Positions 56,889 through 64,000 of a stretch of DNA of 64,000 nucleotides are shown in pieces (position 1 is the stretch's first letter; each line of letters begins with the position of its first letter). Origin of the DNA: Coleofasciculus sp. FACHB-T130. Lineage in GTDB: Bacteria; Cyanobacteriota; Cyanobacteriia; Cyanobacteriales; FACHB-T130. The stretch lies in the NCBI RefSeq assembly GCF_014695375.1, contig NZ_JACJOG010000048.1, forward strand, positions 81,169 to 145,168. Direction: 5' to 3'. The notes below the pieces were generated by a model, which ran no database searches, was not told where the DNA came from, and saw only the letters and a list, made by a program, of their open reading frames with translations. The position numbers and the translations under genes were made by a program.

Positions 56889-56940
56889 AGCGATCGCACT
56901 TTTTACCTTTTACTGGGATAAAGTGCGATCGCTTTTGTTT
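56889..56940 (+). terminator. HIP1-containing terminator after apcF
   Basis: AGCGATCGCACTTT (56889-56902) and AAAGTGCGATCGCT (56920-56933) form a perfect 14-base stem, followed by TTTTG. It lies 46 bases after apcF. Two HIP1 octamers form the base of the stem, so the repeat has been built into a terminator. Confidence 0.8.
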
Positions 56941-56976
56941 ATGCTGCGCTGACGCTAATTTGAAGACACCAAAAGC

Positions 56977-57315
56977 CTATCTCGATGACAAACTCTCAAC
57001 ACTTAAGGGAACTAGATCGCCATGATTGGTAAATCCTAATAACATTGGCTCTTGCGGTCGAATAAACTTACCTGTCAGTACACAGCGTTGTTCTTGCTGC
57101 GCTGTAGCGGGGACGCTAGAGAGGATATCAGACCTAGAGAATTGAGGTTTATAATCATCGGATTTCTGCTGCACGTAGTTCCAGAGGATATCTCGAATCA
57201 AAGCTTGATATCCCTGATGACCTGCGAGTTCTTTGAGTTCTTCCTTCAGTTCTCTCTCCAAGCGTATGCTGGTGACTTCCATTTCAGTGGTTGAGGTGCG
57301 AGGTAGGGTACGCAT
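56977..57315 (-). CDS. Ribbon-helix-helix-like small protein
   Basis: A 112-aa protein. Residues 11-50 (MEVTSIRLERELKEELKELAGHQGYQALIRDILWNYV) match a ribbon-helix-helix DNA-binding core. The tail contains RCVLTGKFIRPQEPMLLGFTNHGDLVPLS, a small beta-rich part with one Cys. It may be an antitoxin-like regulator or a transcription factor; no toxin gene is adjacent. Confidence 0.65.
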   Translation of the reverse strand: MRTLPRTSTTEMEVTSIRLERELKEELKELAGHQGYQALIRDILWNYVQQKSDDYKPQFSRSDILSSVPATAQQEQRCVLTGKFIRPQEPMLLGFTNHGDLVPLSVESLSSR

Positions 57316-57725
57316 GATTTTTTCTCCTAAAATTTGTGGACAGATTAGTAATACAAGTGTAGTATATTGAAAGCCAGATTCAAGTTAAACCGTTCAAGAA
57401 GCCTTCCTGTGACACATATACCTGCTTTCTCCATCTCAGCCAGCGATTCCGACTCCTTAACGAGTTGGGAATCAGCCGGCGCGGGCGTGGAGTTTCTTTT
57501 TATGGGTGGATATGGTTGTCAGAGACGAGGTACGGAGATCGATCAAATTTTGGATCGCAATAATGGTGGGAGTCTGCGGTTTGCAGAACTCAAACTAAAC
57601 AAACAAAGCGGGAGGTACAGGCTAAAAGTAGCCGTACCAACATAGGACGAGAAGACTCAAAAAGTTTTTCCAACCCCCGCTTCTAATTACCAGAGGCGGG
57701 GGTTAATTGTATGAGGAGCCAAGTC
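57316..57725. other. Intergenic region with strong hairpin
   Basis: AACCCCCGCTTCT (57672-57684) and AGAGGCGGGGGTT (57692-57704) form a 13-base stem with one wobble pair around AATTACC. It sits just before the HNH gene. There is no T-run. A 92-codon frame at 57367 lacks a ribosome site and a recognisable domain. Confidence 0.5.
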
Positions 57726-58247
57726 GTGACGAGCGCAACTGACGTGTTAGGTAGGTCGGTAGTCGTATTTTCCCAGAACTACTTGCCCATAAGCCGGGTC
57801 AATATTAAGCGAGCGATCGCTCTGTTGATCGGTGGGAAAGCCGAACCTTTGCAGTTTAGCGATGCACCTGGCTGGCAAGTGCGATCGCCCAGCGTGGTGA
57901 TCGAGGTGCCAGAACAAATTCGCCTCACCATCACGAGTGCAGAGCGAGTTTGGAAGGTTCCCCCAGTGAACCGTCGGGAATTGCTGCGGAGAGACCACCA
58001 CACCTGCCAATACTGCGGTAACACGAAACAGTTGACGATCGATCACGTCCTTCCCTTATCAAAGGGCGGGAAACACACCTGGGACAACGTAGTTATCGCC
58101 TGCGAAAGGTGCAACCAACGCAAAGGCGATCGCACCCCGACTCAAGCGGGAATGCCCCTTCGCACCCAGCCTAAAGCCCCCATGCACCCTGCTGTTGCCT
58201 TTGCCGAACAGTTCTGGCGCGAACAGCACGATCACCTGGATTTGTAA
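57726..58247 (+). CDS. HNH endonuclease
   Basis: A 173-aa protein. The C-terminal half has the HNH fold: RRDHHTCQYCGNTKQLTIDHVLPLSKGGKHTWDNVVIACERCNQRKGDRTP, with the CxxC...CxxC zinc ribs and the His-Asn-His line. The N-terminal half (SQNYLPISRVNIKRAIALLIGGKAE) is the common partner segment of cyanobacterial stand-alone HNH proteins. GTG 57726 is chosen because AGGAG lies seven bases upstream; an ATG at 57711 is in frame but lies before that ribosome site. It is followed by the alr0857-like gene after 14 bases. Confidence 0.9.
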   Translation: MTSATDVLGRSVVVFSQNYLPISRVNIKRAIALLIGGKAEPLQFSDAPGWQVRSPSVVIEVPEQIRLTITSAERVWKVPPVNRRELLRRDHHTCQYCGNTKQLTIDHVLPLSKGGKHTWDNVVIACERCNQRKGDRTPTQAGMPLRTQPKAPMHPAVAFAEQFWREQHDHLDL

Positions 58248-58261
58248 GGAGACACCAAGCA

Positions 58262-58648
58262 ATGCTGAAATTAACTTACACAGAAAACGGCTTTTACTTG
58301 GAGTGTCTGGCTCAATCTCTGGAAGAGTGGGTGACACGGCGGGTAATTTTAGCGCTGCGAGTGGGTACCCCCATCTCAGTCGAACCCAGCACCGCTTCCT
58401 TCTTACTTCCGGCTAGCTTGCCAGAAATCGGACGGTTGGTAGAGGAAGCGCAGCAGGAAGGTTCGGAAATTATTGGCTTGTGTGCTTGCGATGCCGAGTA
58501 CGTCGAAGTCAGCCTGCACGGTAGCTGGGTGGACGGAGGCTCGAAAAATGGAGAGGGCGTTTTTGTGACTGCAATGAGCGATCGCGCTGAATTCTTCCTC
58601 TTCAAGCTTTGGCAAGATGCACAAGCTTGCACCTCCTCCTTGAGGTAA
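58262..58648 (+). CDS. alr0857-like conserved cyanobacterial protein
   Basis: A 128-aa protein starting MLKLTYTENGFYLECLAQSLEEWVTRRVILALRVGTPISVEPSTASFLLP, which resembles the alr0857 family of unknown function (from memory). It ends ...FFLFKLWQDAQACTSSLR. Only 14 bases separate it from the HNH gene, so it is probably in the same transcript, which ends at a terminator at 58663. A second, partial copy of its last 53 bases is found at 59643-59695 behind the toxin-antitoxin pair. Confidence 0.75.
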   Translation: MLKLTYTENGFYLECLAQSLEEWVTRRVILALRVGTPISVEPSTASFLLPASLPEIGRLVEEAQQEGSEIIGLCACDAEYVEVSLHGSWVDGGSKNGEGVFVTAMSDRAEFFLFKLWQDAQACTSSLR

Positions 58649-58662
58649 TCAAATCACTTTTG

Positions 58663-58690
58663 GGGTGGGTCGAAAAACCCACCCTTTTTC
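58663..58690 (+). terminator. Rho-independent terminator
   Basis: GGGTGGGT (58663-58670) and ACCCACCC (58677-58684) form a perfect eight-base stem with a six-base loop CGAAAA, then TTTTTC. It closes the HNH/alr0857-like unit, 15 bases after the last stop. Confidence 0.85.
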
Positions 58691-58781
58691 TTAGTATTTG
58701 TGTGGACATTTGCCGGATAATACATCAAACTATTGGTATGTCATAGCGGGATACCACACTGAGATTGATTAAACATTAGTT

Positions 58782-59063
58782 ATGTCAGCCAGCAGCAATA
58801 CGAAAGAAAGCAGAATTGATTTGAGACTGAGCCAAGAGCAAAAAAAGACGCTTGAAAAGGCAGCTGCACTGATGGGACTCAGTGTAAGTTCTTATGTGCT
58901 TTGCCACTCACTTGATGCTGCCAGAAAGGACATTGCCTTTCATGAAACACTGGTTTTGTCAGATAGAGATCGGGATCTCTTTTTGTCGATACTAGAGAAT
59001 CCGCCTGAACCGAACGAAGCTTTAAAATCGGCGATGTGTGAATATCAGGAGTACGAAAAGTAA
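58782..59063 (+). CDS. DUF1778 (TacA-like) antitoxin
   Basis: A 93-aa antitoxin of the DUF1778 ribbon-helix-helix type: ESRIDLRLSQEQKKTLEKAAALMGLSVSSYVLCHSLDAARK, then a C-terminal region that wraps the toxin (FLSILENPPEPNEALKSAM). It sits six bases before a GNAT toxin gene and is expected to repress the operon and block the acetyltransferase. Confidence 0.9.
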   Translation: MSASSNTKESRIDLRLSQEQKKTLEKAAALMGLSVSSYVLCHSLDAARKDIAFHETLVLSDRDRDLFLSILENPPEPNEALKSAMCEYQEYEK

Positions 59064-59069
59064 TACTTT

Positions 59070-59573
59070 GTGGAATGGATTTTTCACCCTCTCGATAGCA
59101 GTGTAAGAAAGGATGCTTTCGACTGCGGAGTTCCCAAGTTAAACGATTACCTGAAGCAATACGCTGGACAAAACGATAGAAAAGGCATTGCCAAAACCTT
59201 TGTTGCTATTCCCAAAGAAGATGGTAATGAAGTTGTTGGCTATTACACCATCAGTATGTCTAGCATTACGTTTGACTCGCTTCCAGAGCAACTAAGAAAA
59301 AGATTACCCCGTTATCCTGTTCCCGCTATGTTAATCGGACAACTTGCCGTTGACACCTCAATGCAAGGGAGAGGATTGGGAAAAAGATTACTAATGGATG
59401 CTCTTAGTAAAGCAGTTCGCCTTGCAGATGAAGTAGGGATTTTTGCAGTTAGAGTTGATGCTCTGGATGATGAGTCAAAGCAATTTTATCTGAAATACGG
59501 TTTCGTTCCCTTAATTGATTATGAATTCTCGCTTTTCCTACCAATGGCAACAATATTAAAGAGTCGTAAATAG
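59070..59573 (+). CDS. GNAT-family toxin (TacT-like)
   Basis: A 167-aa N-acetyltransferase of the DUF1778-partnered toxin type, which acetylates the amino acid on charged tRNA and stops translation. The CoA loop is LAVDTSMQGRGLGKRLLMDAL, with VRVDALDDESKQFYLKYGFVPL following (conserved Tyr). GTG 59070 is the start, six bases after the antitoxin stop. The two genes form a complete toxin-antitoxin unit. Confidence 0.9.
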   Translation: MEWIFHPLDSSVRKDAFDCGVPKLNDYLKQYAGQNDRKGIAKTFVAIPKEDGNEVVGYYTISMSSITFDSLPEQLRKRLPRYPVPAMLIGQLAVDTSMQGRGLGKRLLMDALSKAVRLADEVGIFAVRVDALDDESKQFYLKYGFVPLIDYEFSLFLPMATILKSRK

Positions 59574-59642
59574 CAGGTAGTTTCGTCGCTGTGGTCAAGC
59601 AGATTTATTGTTAAATGGCGAACTAGGAGCTTCACCTACTTG

Positions 59643-59695
59643 ATTCTTCCTCTTCAAGCTTTGGCAAGATGTACAAGCTTGTACCTTCTCCTTGA
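59643..59695 (+). pseudogene. Partial copy of the alr0857-like gene 3' end
   Basis: These 53 bases match the 3' end of the alr0857-like gene (58591-58643) with three substitutions. In the same frame it still reads FFLFKLWQDVQACTFSLN before TAA. The toxin-antitoxin pair lies between the two copies. The fragment has no start and is not a gene on its own. Confidence 0.85.
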
Positions 59696-59706
59696 ACTAA
59701 CTGTAG

Positions 59707-59726
59707 GGGCGCACGGCTGTGCGCCC
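59707..59726. repeat. Palindromic hairpin repeat
   Basis: GGGCGCAC and GTGCGCCC form a perfect eight-base stem around GGCT. A similar TAGGGA-headed palindrome lies at 46751-46775. Confidence 0.75.
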
Positions 59727-59756
59727 TTTCCTTGAGAAAAAGGGTTATGTCTTCTA

Positions 59757-60203
59757 CTACCTGCATAGAACAGCGAACAGATAGTCTGGATCTATTCGGT
59801 TATCCAGGTTAAGATTCTTACTCAAAATAAATGCCCCTCCTTCAAACACGATTAAGGGAGGTTTATGTCCACGAGGATTATAAGCACCAATAGTGGAATA
59901 AGGGCTACCATACTTTCCATATTCATTCCATACACTTGTTGAAGAATAGCGGCTACCATATTTTCCGTACTGGTTGCAAATTGACTCGGTGGCATACTGG
60001 TTGCTTGAAACCACACCAAGCTCCTGTTTATCGGCACCCAAGATATATGCGTTGCCATCTAGATCGCGAATTATATCTTCAATGCTGGCTTGAGCTACAA
60101 GCTGCTGTTGCAACGGAACAGTTGCTTGAGACTGTAAGGGTAAAAAAATTCCACTTATTAAGGTGGCAATTGTAGAGAAAACGGTTGTTTGAAGGGATTT
60201 CAT
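59757..60203 (-). CDS. Secreted small protein with YGKYGS repeats
   Basis: A 148-aa protein with a signal peptide (MKSLQTTVFSTIATLISGIFLPLQSQA, cut likely after QSQA). The mature part contains two tandem repeats, NQYGKYGSRYSSTSVW and NEYGKYGSPYSTIGAY, followed by PPLIVFEGGAFILSKNLNLDNRIDPDYLFAV. The repeat recalls short surface or adhesin-like modules, but no family is recognised. The frame is open further upstream into repeat DNA, and ATG 60203 with GGAG is chosen. Confidence 0.65.
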   Translation of the reverse strand: MKSLQTTVFSTIATLISGIFLPLQSQATVPLQQQLVAQASIEDIIRDLDGNAYILGADKQELGVVSSNQYATESICNQYGKYGSRYSSTSVWNEYGKYGSPYSTIGAYNPRGHKPPLIVFEGGAFILSKNLNLDNRIDPDYLFAVLCR

Positions 60204-60318
60204 GATTATTCTCCATAAATAACCCATCAAACTAAGTATTCCCATTAGCAACTGAGTTCTATCGTTTGTAATTGTTAAATAGCAGCCTTGGCGATTAGAA
60301 ATCGCGGCTATACAAACG

Positions 60319-60360
60319 AAGTCCGCCTGCGCGGACTTTTGAAACCTGCGGAGGCAGGTT
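60319..60360. repeat. Double-hairpin dispersed repeat
   Basis: AAGTCCGC-CTGC-GCGGACTT (60319-60338) and AACCTGC-GGAG-GCAGGTT (60343-60360) are two perfect hairpins side by side, followed by a third weaker inverted repeat GGCG(C)GAAT...ATTCGCC. Copies or fragments are at 8858-8965 and near 36558. Confidence 0.8.
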
Positions 60361-60439
60361 TTGTGTATGTAGGCGCGAATTCTATTCGCCAGCTTCACTA
60401 GAACACCTGCCAAACGATGCAGTCAAATAGGAGCGATCG

Positions 60440-60934
60440 CTAGCCTTGAACAAATTTAAGCGCGGCACCATTCATGCAGTAGCGTTTGCCAGTCGGGCGT
60501 GGCCCATCGTTAAATACATGCCCTAAATGCCCACCGCAACGATGGCAATGGACTTCAACTCTAGTCATAAAAAGCGTCTTGTCTGTGGAGGTGCCGATTC
60601 CCCCTTCAATGGGAGCATAAAAACTGGGCCAACCAGTATGGCTGTCGAATTTCGTTTCAGAGGTAAACAGCGGTAAGTCACACGCCGCACACGCATAAAT
60701 TCCTTTACCGTATTGCTTATCAAGCGGGCTAGTTCCAGCACGTTCGGTACCGTGTTTACGCAGGACGTTAAACTGTTCGGGCGTCAAAATTTCACGCCAT
60801 TCTTCCTCGGTTTTGTTGATTTCAAAGTTATTGTTTGAAGCTGCCATATCTCCCGATTTCCCAATTAGATTGCGTGATAACCATGCCGCGCCTACAATTA
60901 CAGCGCCAGCTTTTAAAAGATAACGTTTTTTCAT
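60440..60934 (-). CDS. msrB: Peptide-methionine (R)-S-oxide reductase
   Basis: MsrB repairs methionine-R-sulfoxide in proteins. The 164-aa sequence has two zinc CxxC pairs (CAAC, CHRC), the conserved HTGWPSFYAPI and the catalytic Cys in GKRYCMNGAALKF. An N-terminal hydrophobic segment (KAGAVIVGAAWLSRNLIG, residues 8-25) suggests membrane anchoring or export, so this copy may protect the periplasm or thylakoid lumen. Confidence 0.95.
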   Translation of the reverse strand: MKKRYLLKAGAVIVGAAWLSRNLIGKSGDMAASNNNFEINKTEEEWREILTPEQFNVLRKHGTERAGTSPLDKQYGKGIYACAACDLPLFTSETKFDSHTGWPSFYAPIEGGIGTSTDKTLFMTRVEVHCHRCGGHLGHVFNDGPRPTGKRYCMNGAALKFVQG

Positions 60935-61135
60935 GCTGCATCATTCAGTTGTTGGTGTGAGGCGAGCCAGTTCAACCTTGAAAGAGTTTATTTGGCTCTA
61001 TCTTTAGGATGCGCGATCACGCTCATGCGAAGCGAGGCGTTAGCCTAGCGCCGACCTGTTGGTTCGCCCTGAATTAAGTCTGATAGCCTGCTTAAAATTC
61101 GCTAAGAAGCCTAGAGCAGATAAAGAGGCATCGGC

Positions 61136-63052
61136 TCAAATTTGCTTGAGATAGAACTCAAACCGTTCCCGGAATTGTTCAACTGTCAGATTTTGAGTCC
61201 AATATTCCACTAAAGCGTGACCAAATGCCCAGGCATTGCGTTCTGGTGAAGAGGGGTTTTCCAGTAGTAGAGGCCAAAGGGAGAGCAAGTCAAAGTTGAT
61301 CGGGTTTTCGCCTGGATTCAAGAGGGAGAACAAATCATACGCCATCTGGAGTTTGCCAATCACAACGGGCAATTGCTCCACGGGAATTTGGTCTGCCAGC
61401 ACGTATGCTAGATTTGGTCGTCCGGTTGTCAGCGTCGCAATGAACTGGAGAACGGGACTTTTGAGTAGTGCAGCCAGTCCCTGTGTCGTTGTCATCTGAA
61501 AGGTGTAGCGGTCGATGATTTTGGCAGCAGCGACAGTACGAGCATCCAAGTTCCGCAAAAAACGGGCAAGGCGGAGTTGCTTGGTAGGTGCGATCGCATC
61601 TACCAGCGCTAATGAGAGTGCGTCCATTCCCCACGCAGTTCGACCCGTTTTCGTGTCACTTGTAACGACAGGTAGAACCAAATCGCAGAAGTTGCCTAGA
61701 AGCTTCGCCCGATACTCGGTCGCTTCCCGAATCGCGTTTTCCTTTGGGCGATCGCCTGCTTGCCAGTTGTAGGGAGGTTCCCACTCGCGGATGGGGCGCA
61801 GACGATCCACCTGAGTGACGATGGCGATCGCGCTCAAGTCTGCAACTTCTGCCTTCATATCTTTAAGAAAGTCCACATCCATTTGCAGTGCCGGATCGAG
61901 GGCAGGAGTGACTAAGAGCAGCAAATCTGCATTGGTGGCATAATCCAGTACCAGTTCTCGTAAATCCGCCCGGTTCACTTGTTCGTAACCCGGCGTATCC
62001 CAAAGCGTCAGGGTTTCCCCTAATTGGCTCTGCCAGTGGTAATTCTGAATTTTATCGGTGCTGGGCAACACATCCACAGCGGCTCGATCTGCTTGAAATA
62101 GCGTATTAATCAAGCTGCTTTTTCCAGATCCGGTTCGTCCCACTAGCAGAATATTGACAGGTTTTTGCTCAACCGCTTCGACGGGTTCTGTTTGAGCCAG
62201 GATGTCTCGGAGGGTTTGCGTCTTTGCCTTGGGTAGTGTCGGTGTGGAAACAGAGGATTCTGACTCTGGCAGTGTAGTCGTTCCTCCATAGAGAGCGATC
62301 GCTTGCCGACATAAGTTCCGCAGAGCCGCTTCCCGAAGCATCTGGCTCAAATTCCCCAGCAATTCCTGATTTGCCTGGTTACTGGAACGCTGAGTAACTT
62401 GTTTTGCTACCGCCACCACCGGATTCAAGAACCACTGTGCCCAATTCCAGGCTTGCCAGAGTTTCCGAGCCGATGGTTCCAGCTTGCGGTAAACTCCGTA
62501 TGCCTCGTATGCTTGCCCAATCGTGACCCGATCGAGGGCAGGAGATAACTTCTGTATCCACCCGTCCAGATCGTCCACCGTTCCCCGAATCAGTCCGTAA
62601 GCTTGGGTAACGTGAATGTTGAGCAGGGGATACTTTACTTCAGGATTGTAGACATGAGCGATTGCGCTAACAAGATCCTGGCATCGCTGCCAAAAAGTTT
62701 GCCAGTCTTCCCAAATCGGGCGATCGCTCTGTGCTGCTTTCAGGATCTCTTGATAGGCGACTTCAGCTTGATTTACAGCATCATTTCCCCCTGGTAGCCC
62801 TACAGTGTCGCCTGTACCAGATTCTAGTTCGGCGCTAACCTCCGCCATGACAGATTCTATTTGCGCGATCGCCGGTCGAGTCCACTTCACCAGCAGCCAA
62901 CGCCAACCCACAAATACGACGGTAAACACGCCCCAGATCCAATTAATCCGCCACTCGTGAATCTGCAACCCTGCCGATATCAGCAAGAAACCAACGATCG
63001 TTGCGATCGGCGTTGCTAACACCACCCACTGCCACACCTTTAATTGCACCAT
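61136..63052 (-). CDS. Large membrane-associated GTPase
   Basis: A 638-aa protein. Two N-terminal transmembrane segments (about 8-28 and 37-55) anchor it. After a 230-residue helical part comes a G domain: GRTGSGKS (305-312, Walker A), DTPGYEQ (Asp352, G3) and TQVD (413-416, G4; the usual N/TKxD has Gln). The C-terminal 200 residues are helical. The layout fits the YfjP/Era-like family of membrane GTPases in cyanobacteria; function is unknown. Its first 95 bases and leader are repeated at 63584-63678. Confidence 0.85.
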   Translation of the reverse strand: MVQLKVWQWVVLATPIATIVGFLLISAGLQIHEWRINWIWGVFTVVFVGWRWLLVKWTRPAIAQIESVMAEVSAELESGTGDTVGLPGGNDAVNQAEVAYQEILKAAQSDRPIWEDWQTFWQRCQDLVSAIAHVYNPEVKYPLLNIHVTQAYGLIRGTVDDLDGWIQKLSPALDRVTIGQAYEAYGVYRKLEPSARKLWQAWNWAQWFLNPVVAVAKQVTQRSSNQANQELLGNLSQMLREAALRNLCRQAIALYGGTTTLPESESSVSTPTLPKAKTQTLRDILAQTEPVEAVEQKPVNILLVGRTGSGKSSLINTLFQADRAAVDVLPSTDKIQNYHWQSQLGETLTLWDTPGYEQVNRADLRELVLDYATNADLLLLVTPALDPALQMDVDFLKDMKAEVADLSAIAIVTQVDRLRPIREWEPPYNWQAGDRPKENAIREATEYRAKLLGNFCDLVLPVVTSDTKTGRTAWGMDALSLALVDAIAPTKQLRLARFLRNLDARTVAAAKIIDRYTFQMTTTQGLAALLKSPVLQFIATLTTGRPNLAYVLADQIPVEQLPVVIGKLQMAYDLFSLLNPGENPINFDLLSLWPLLLENPSSPERNAWAFGHALVEYWTQNLTVEQFRERFEFYLKQI

Positions 63053-63319
63053 TGTTCCAAACCTGTCTCGATTCGACTGCTTATACCGTTATTGTCGATC
63101 TAACTTTCGCTGATGCGAGACCCCGTAATGTGGGATAACATCACAAATCAGGGTGTTCGACCATTGTTGGTGATTTAACAAGCGATTTATCACAGATGGT
63201 ATAGATGCCTTCGGTCGAGTTTTAGTTGTTGTTTAACATGGCGTGACAATAAGATTCGATTGATTTCTGCCCGCAAAGCTACACGCCATGAGCGAAAGCA
63301 ATATGAGGAGGAATAACTG

Positions 63320-63577
63320 ATGGAAGCTGAGTATGATTTTAGTCAGGGGAAGCGGGGAGCAATCGAGCCAACACCGCCAGGGAAAACCCGTATTACCATC
63401 CGATTAGATGATGATGTTTTGGCATGGTTTCGCGAGCAAGTTCATCTAGCAGGTGGAGGAAACTATCAGACATTAATCAACGATGTACTTCGCCAGCACA
63501 TTCAACAGTGTCGCGAACCGTTGGAGGAAACGCTACGGCGAGTTTTACGAGAGGAACTTGAGCGAATTCGGAAATGA
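63320..63577 (+). CDS. brnA: BrnA-like antitoxin (solitary)
   Basis: An 85-aa BrnA-family antitoxin. The ribbon-helix-helix is TRITIRLDDDVLAWFREQVHLAGGGNYQTLINDVLRQHI. BrnT, its usual RNase toxin partner, is normally just upstream; here no BrnT frame is found between 63053 and 63319, so the antitoxin is solitary. GAGGAGG lies upstream of ATG 63320. It is enclosed by the 95-base GTPase duplication. Confidence 0.85.
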   Translation: MEAEYDFSQGKRGAIEPTPPGKTRITIRLDDDVLAWFREQVHLAGGGNYQTLINDVLRQHIQQCREPLEETLRRVLREELERIRK

Positions 63578-63583
63578 GCTGCA

Positions 63584-63678
63584 CTCGGCATTGCCAATAC
63601 AACCCACTGCCACACCTTTAATCGCACCATTGCCCTATCCCTGCCTAAATTAGACTTCTTATATCGCTATTGTCGATC
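63584..63678 (-). pseudogene. Partial copy of the GTPase gene 5' end and leader
   Basis: These 95 bases match 63006-63100 at about 80% identity. On the minus strand a start at 63630 opens MVRLKVWQWVVLAMP, the same as the GTPase N-terminus, then diverges. It is a remnant of a second GTPase gene, with the BrnA gene between the two copies. Confidence 0.8.
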
Positions 63679-63848
63679 CTGCTATAAGTACGCGATCGCG
63701 ATCACTCGCTGCGGTAAGGTGTTCCTATTTCAAGTGCTAGACCGTTTACTGGAGGCTAAAATTACTAATAACGGTGCTTAAACGAAAAACAAGACTCTAA
63801 AAAGGTATAATACAGACATGGCAACCATTTCACGTTATGGTGTGATAA

Positions 63849-64000
63849 ATGAAAGAGACAACTCCCGCCGCCATGCCCCCTTGCTTTAATAGATGGTGCA
63901 AACGCTTTGATGATATATTGACGCATCAAGCCCAAAAACGGGAGTTTAGGAACTATATAAGCGGATTATTGGGGGAAAGTGAACGAAAAAACCTGTCTCA
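63849..64000 (+). mobile_element. IS701-family transposase, cut by the window edge
   Basis: A frame from ATG 63849 runs off the end of the window. The 50 residues seen begin MKETTPAAMPPCFNRWCKRFDDIL and continue QAQKREFRNYISGLLGESERKNLS, typical of cyanobacterial IS701-type DDE transposases. The left end of the element should lie in the 63740-63848 stretch, but I could not define its inverted repeat. Its state beyond the edge is unknown. Confidence 0.75.

Noticed and set aside
57367..57645. 92-codon frame on the plus strand
   Set aside because: It starts with TTG without a ribosome site and has mixed, low-complexity sequence. It is likely non-coding DNA before the HNH gene.
1..64000. Search for CRISPR arrays, tRNA and rRNA genes
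   Set aside because: No repeat-spacer pattern, no tRNA TPsiC-like arm and no rRNA blocks were found by eye. Clustered GCGATCGC is HIP1 and not a CRISPR repeat.

Overview
The window is a stretch of cyanobacterial chromosome. The evidence is phycobilisome and photosystem genes (apcF, two psaK copies), a cyanophycinase, the alkane pair ado/aar, an NtcA-type promoter in front of glnA, and the very frequent HIP1 octamer GCGATCGC. Gene order is mosaic, intergenic heptamer repeats are common, and an IS701-like transposase starts at the right edge. This fits a filamentous, repeat-rich cyanobacterium; the genus cannot be fixed from sequence alone.

Layout. 1-10 kb: cphB, a trmD fused to a DUF1517 domain, a run of exported or membrane repeat proteins (PQQ-type propeller, WG repeats, TPR), a full-length DUF1517 protein and ispF. 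9.5-15.5 kb: a two-gene PD-(D/E)XK + PIN module, two tandem solute-binding lipoproteins and larB. 15.6-24 kb: a DUF308 membrane protein, three Uma2-family genes around an AT-rich EcsC gene, dapL, and a nuclease pair (EEP nuclease and an EndoU-lamin-tail protein). 24.5-33.8 kb: a HEAT protein, a three-gene signalling operon (receiver-GGDEF, receiver, PAS histidine kinase), a LysR regulator with a TrpD2-like enzyme, an MBL-fold protein lacking its metal ligands overlapping panD, and ppa. 34-40 kb: small conserved proteins, a hydrolase and an orphan sugar-ABC permease.

40-47 kb holds the fatty-acid/alkane cluster ado - radical SAM - aar - accA - SDR - folE. ADO and AAR convert acyl-ACP to alkanes and AccA feeds fatty-acid synthesis. 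A cobalamin-binding radical SAM enzyme of the HpnP/DUF4070 type lies between ado and aar and is followed by a strong terminator. 47-57 kb: trpF, tandem psaK, a site-2 protease, a LipM-like protein with YbjN, a methyltransferase, glnA with a textbook class II NtcA promoter, and apcF. 57-64 kb is accessory: HNH nuclease, alr0857-like gene, a DUF1778-GNAT toxin-antitoxin pair, msrB, a large GTPase, a lone BrnA antitoxin and the transposase.

The most unusual points are the radical SAM methylase candidate between ado and aar, the EndoU/EEP nuclease pair, the TrmD-DUF1517 fusion joined through an intergenic-type heptamer repeat, and two toxin/antitoxin loci each flanked by a partial duplicate of the neighbouring gene.
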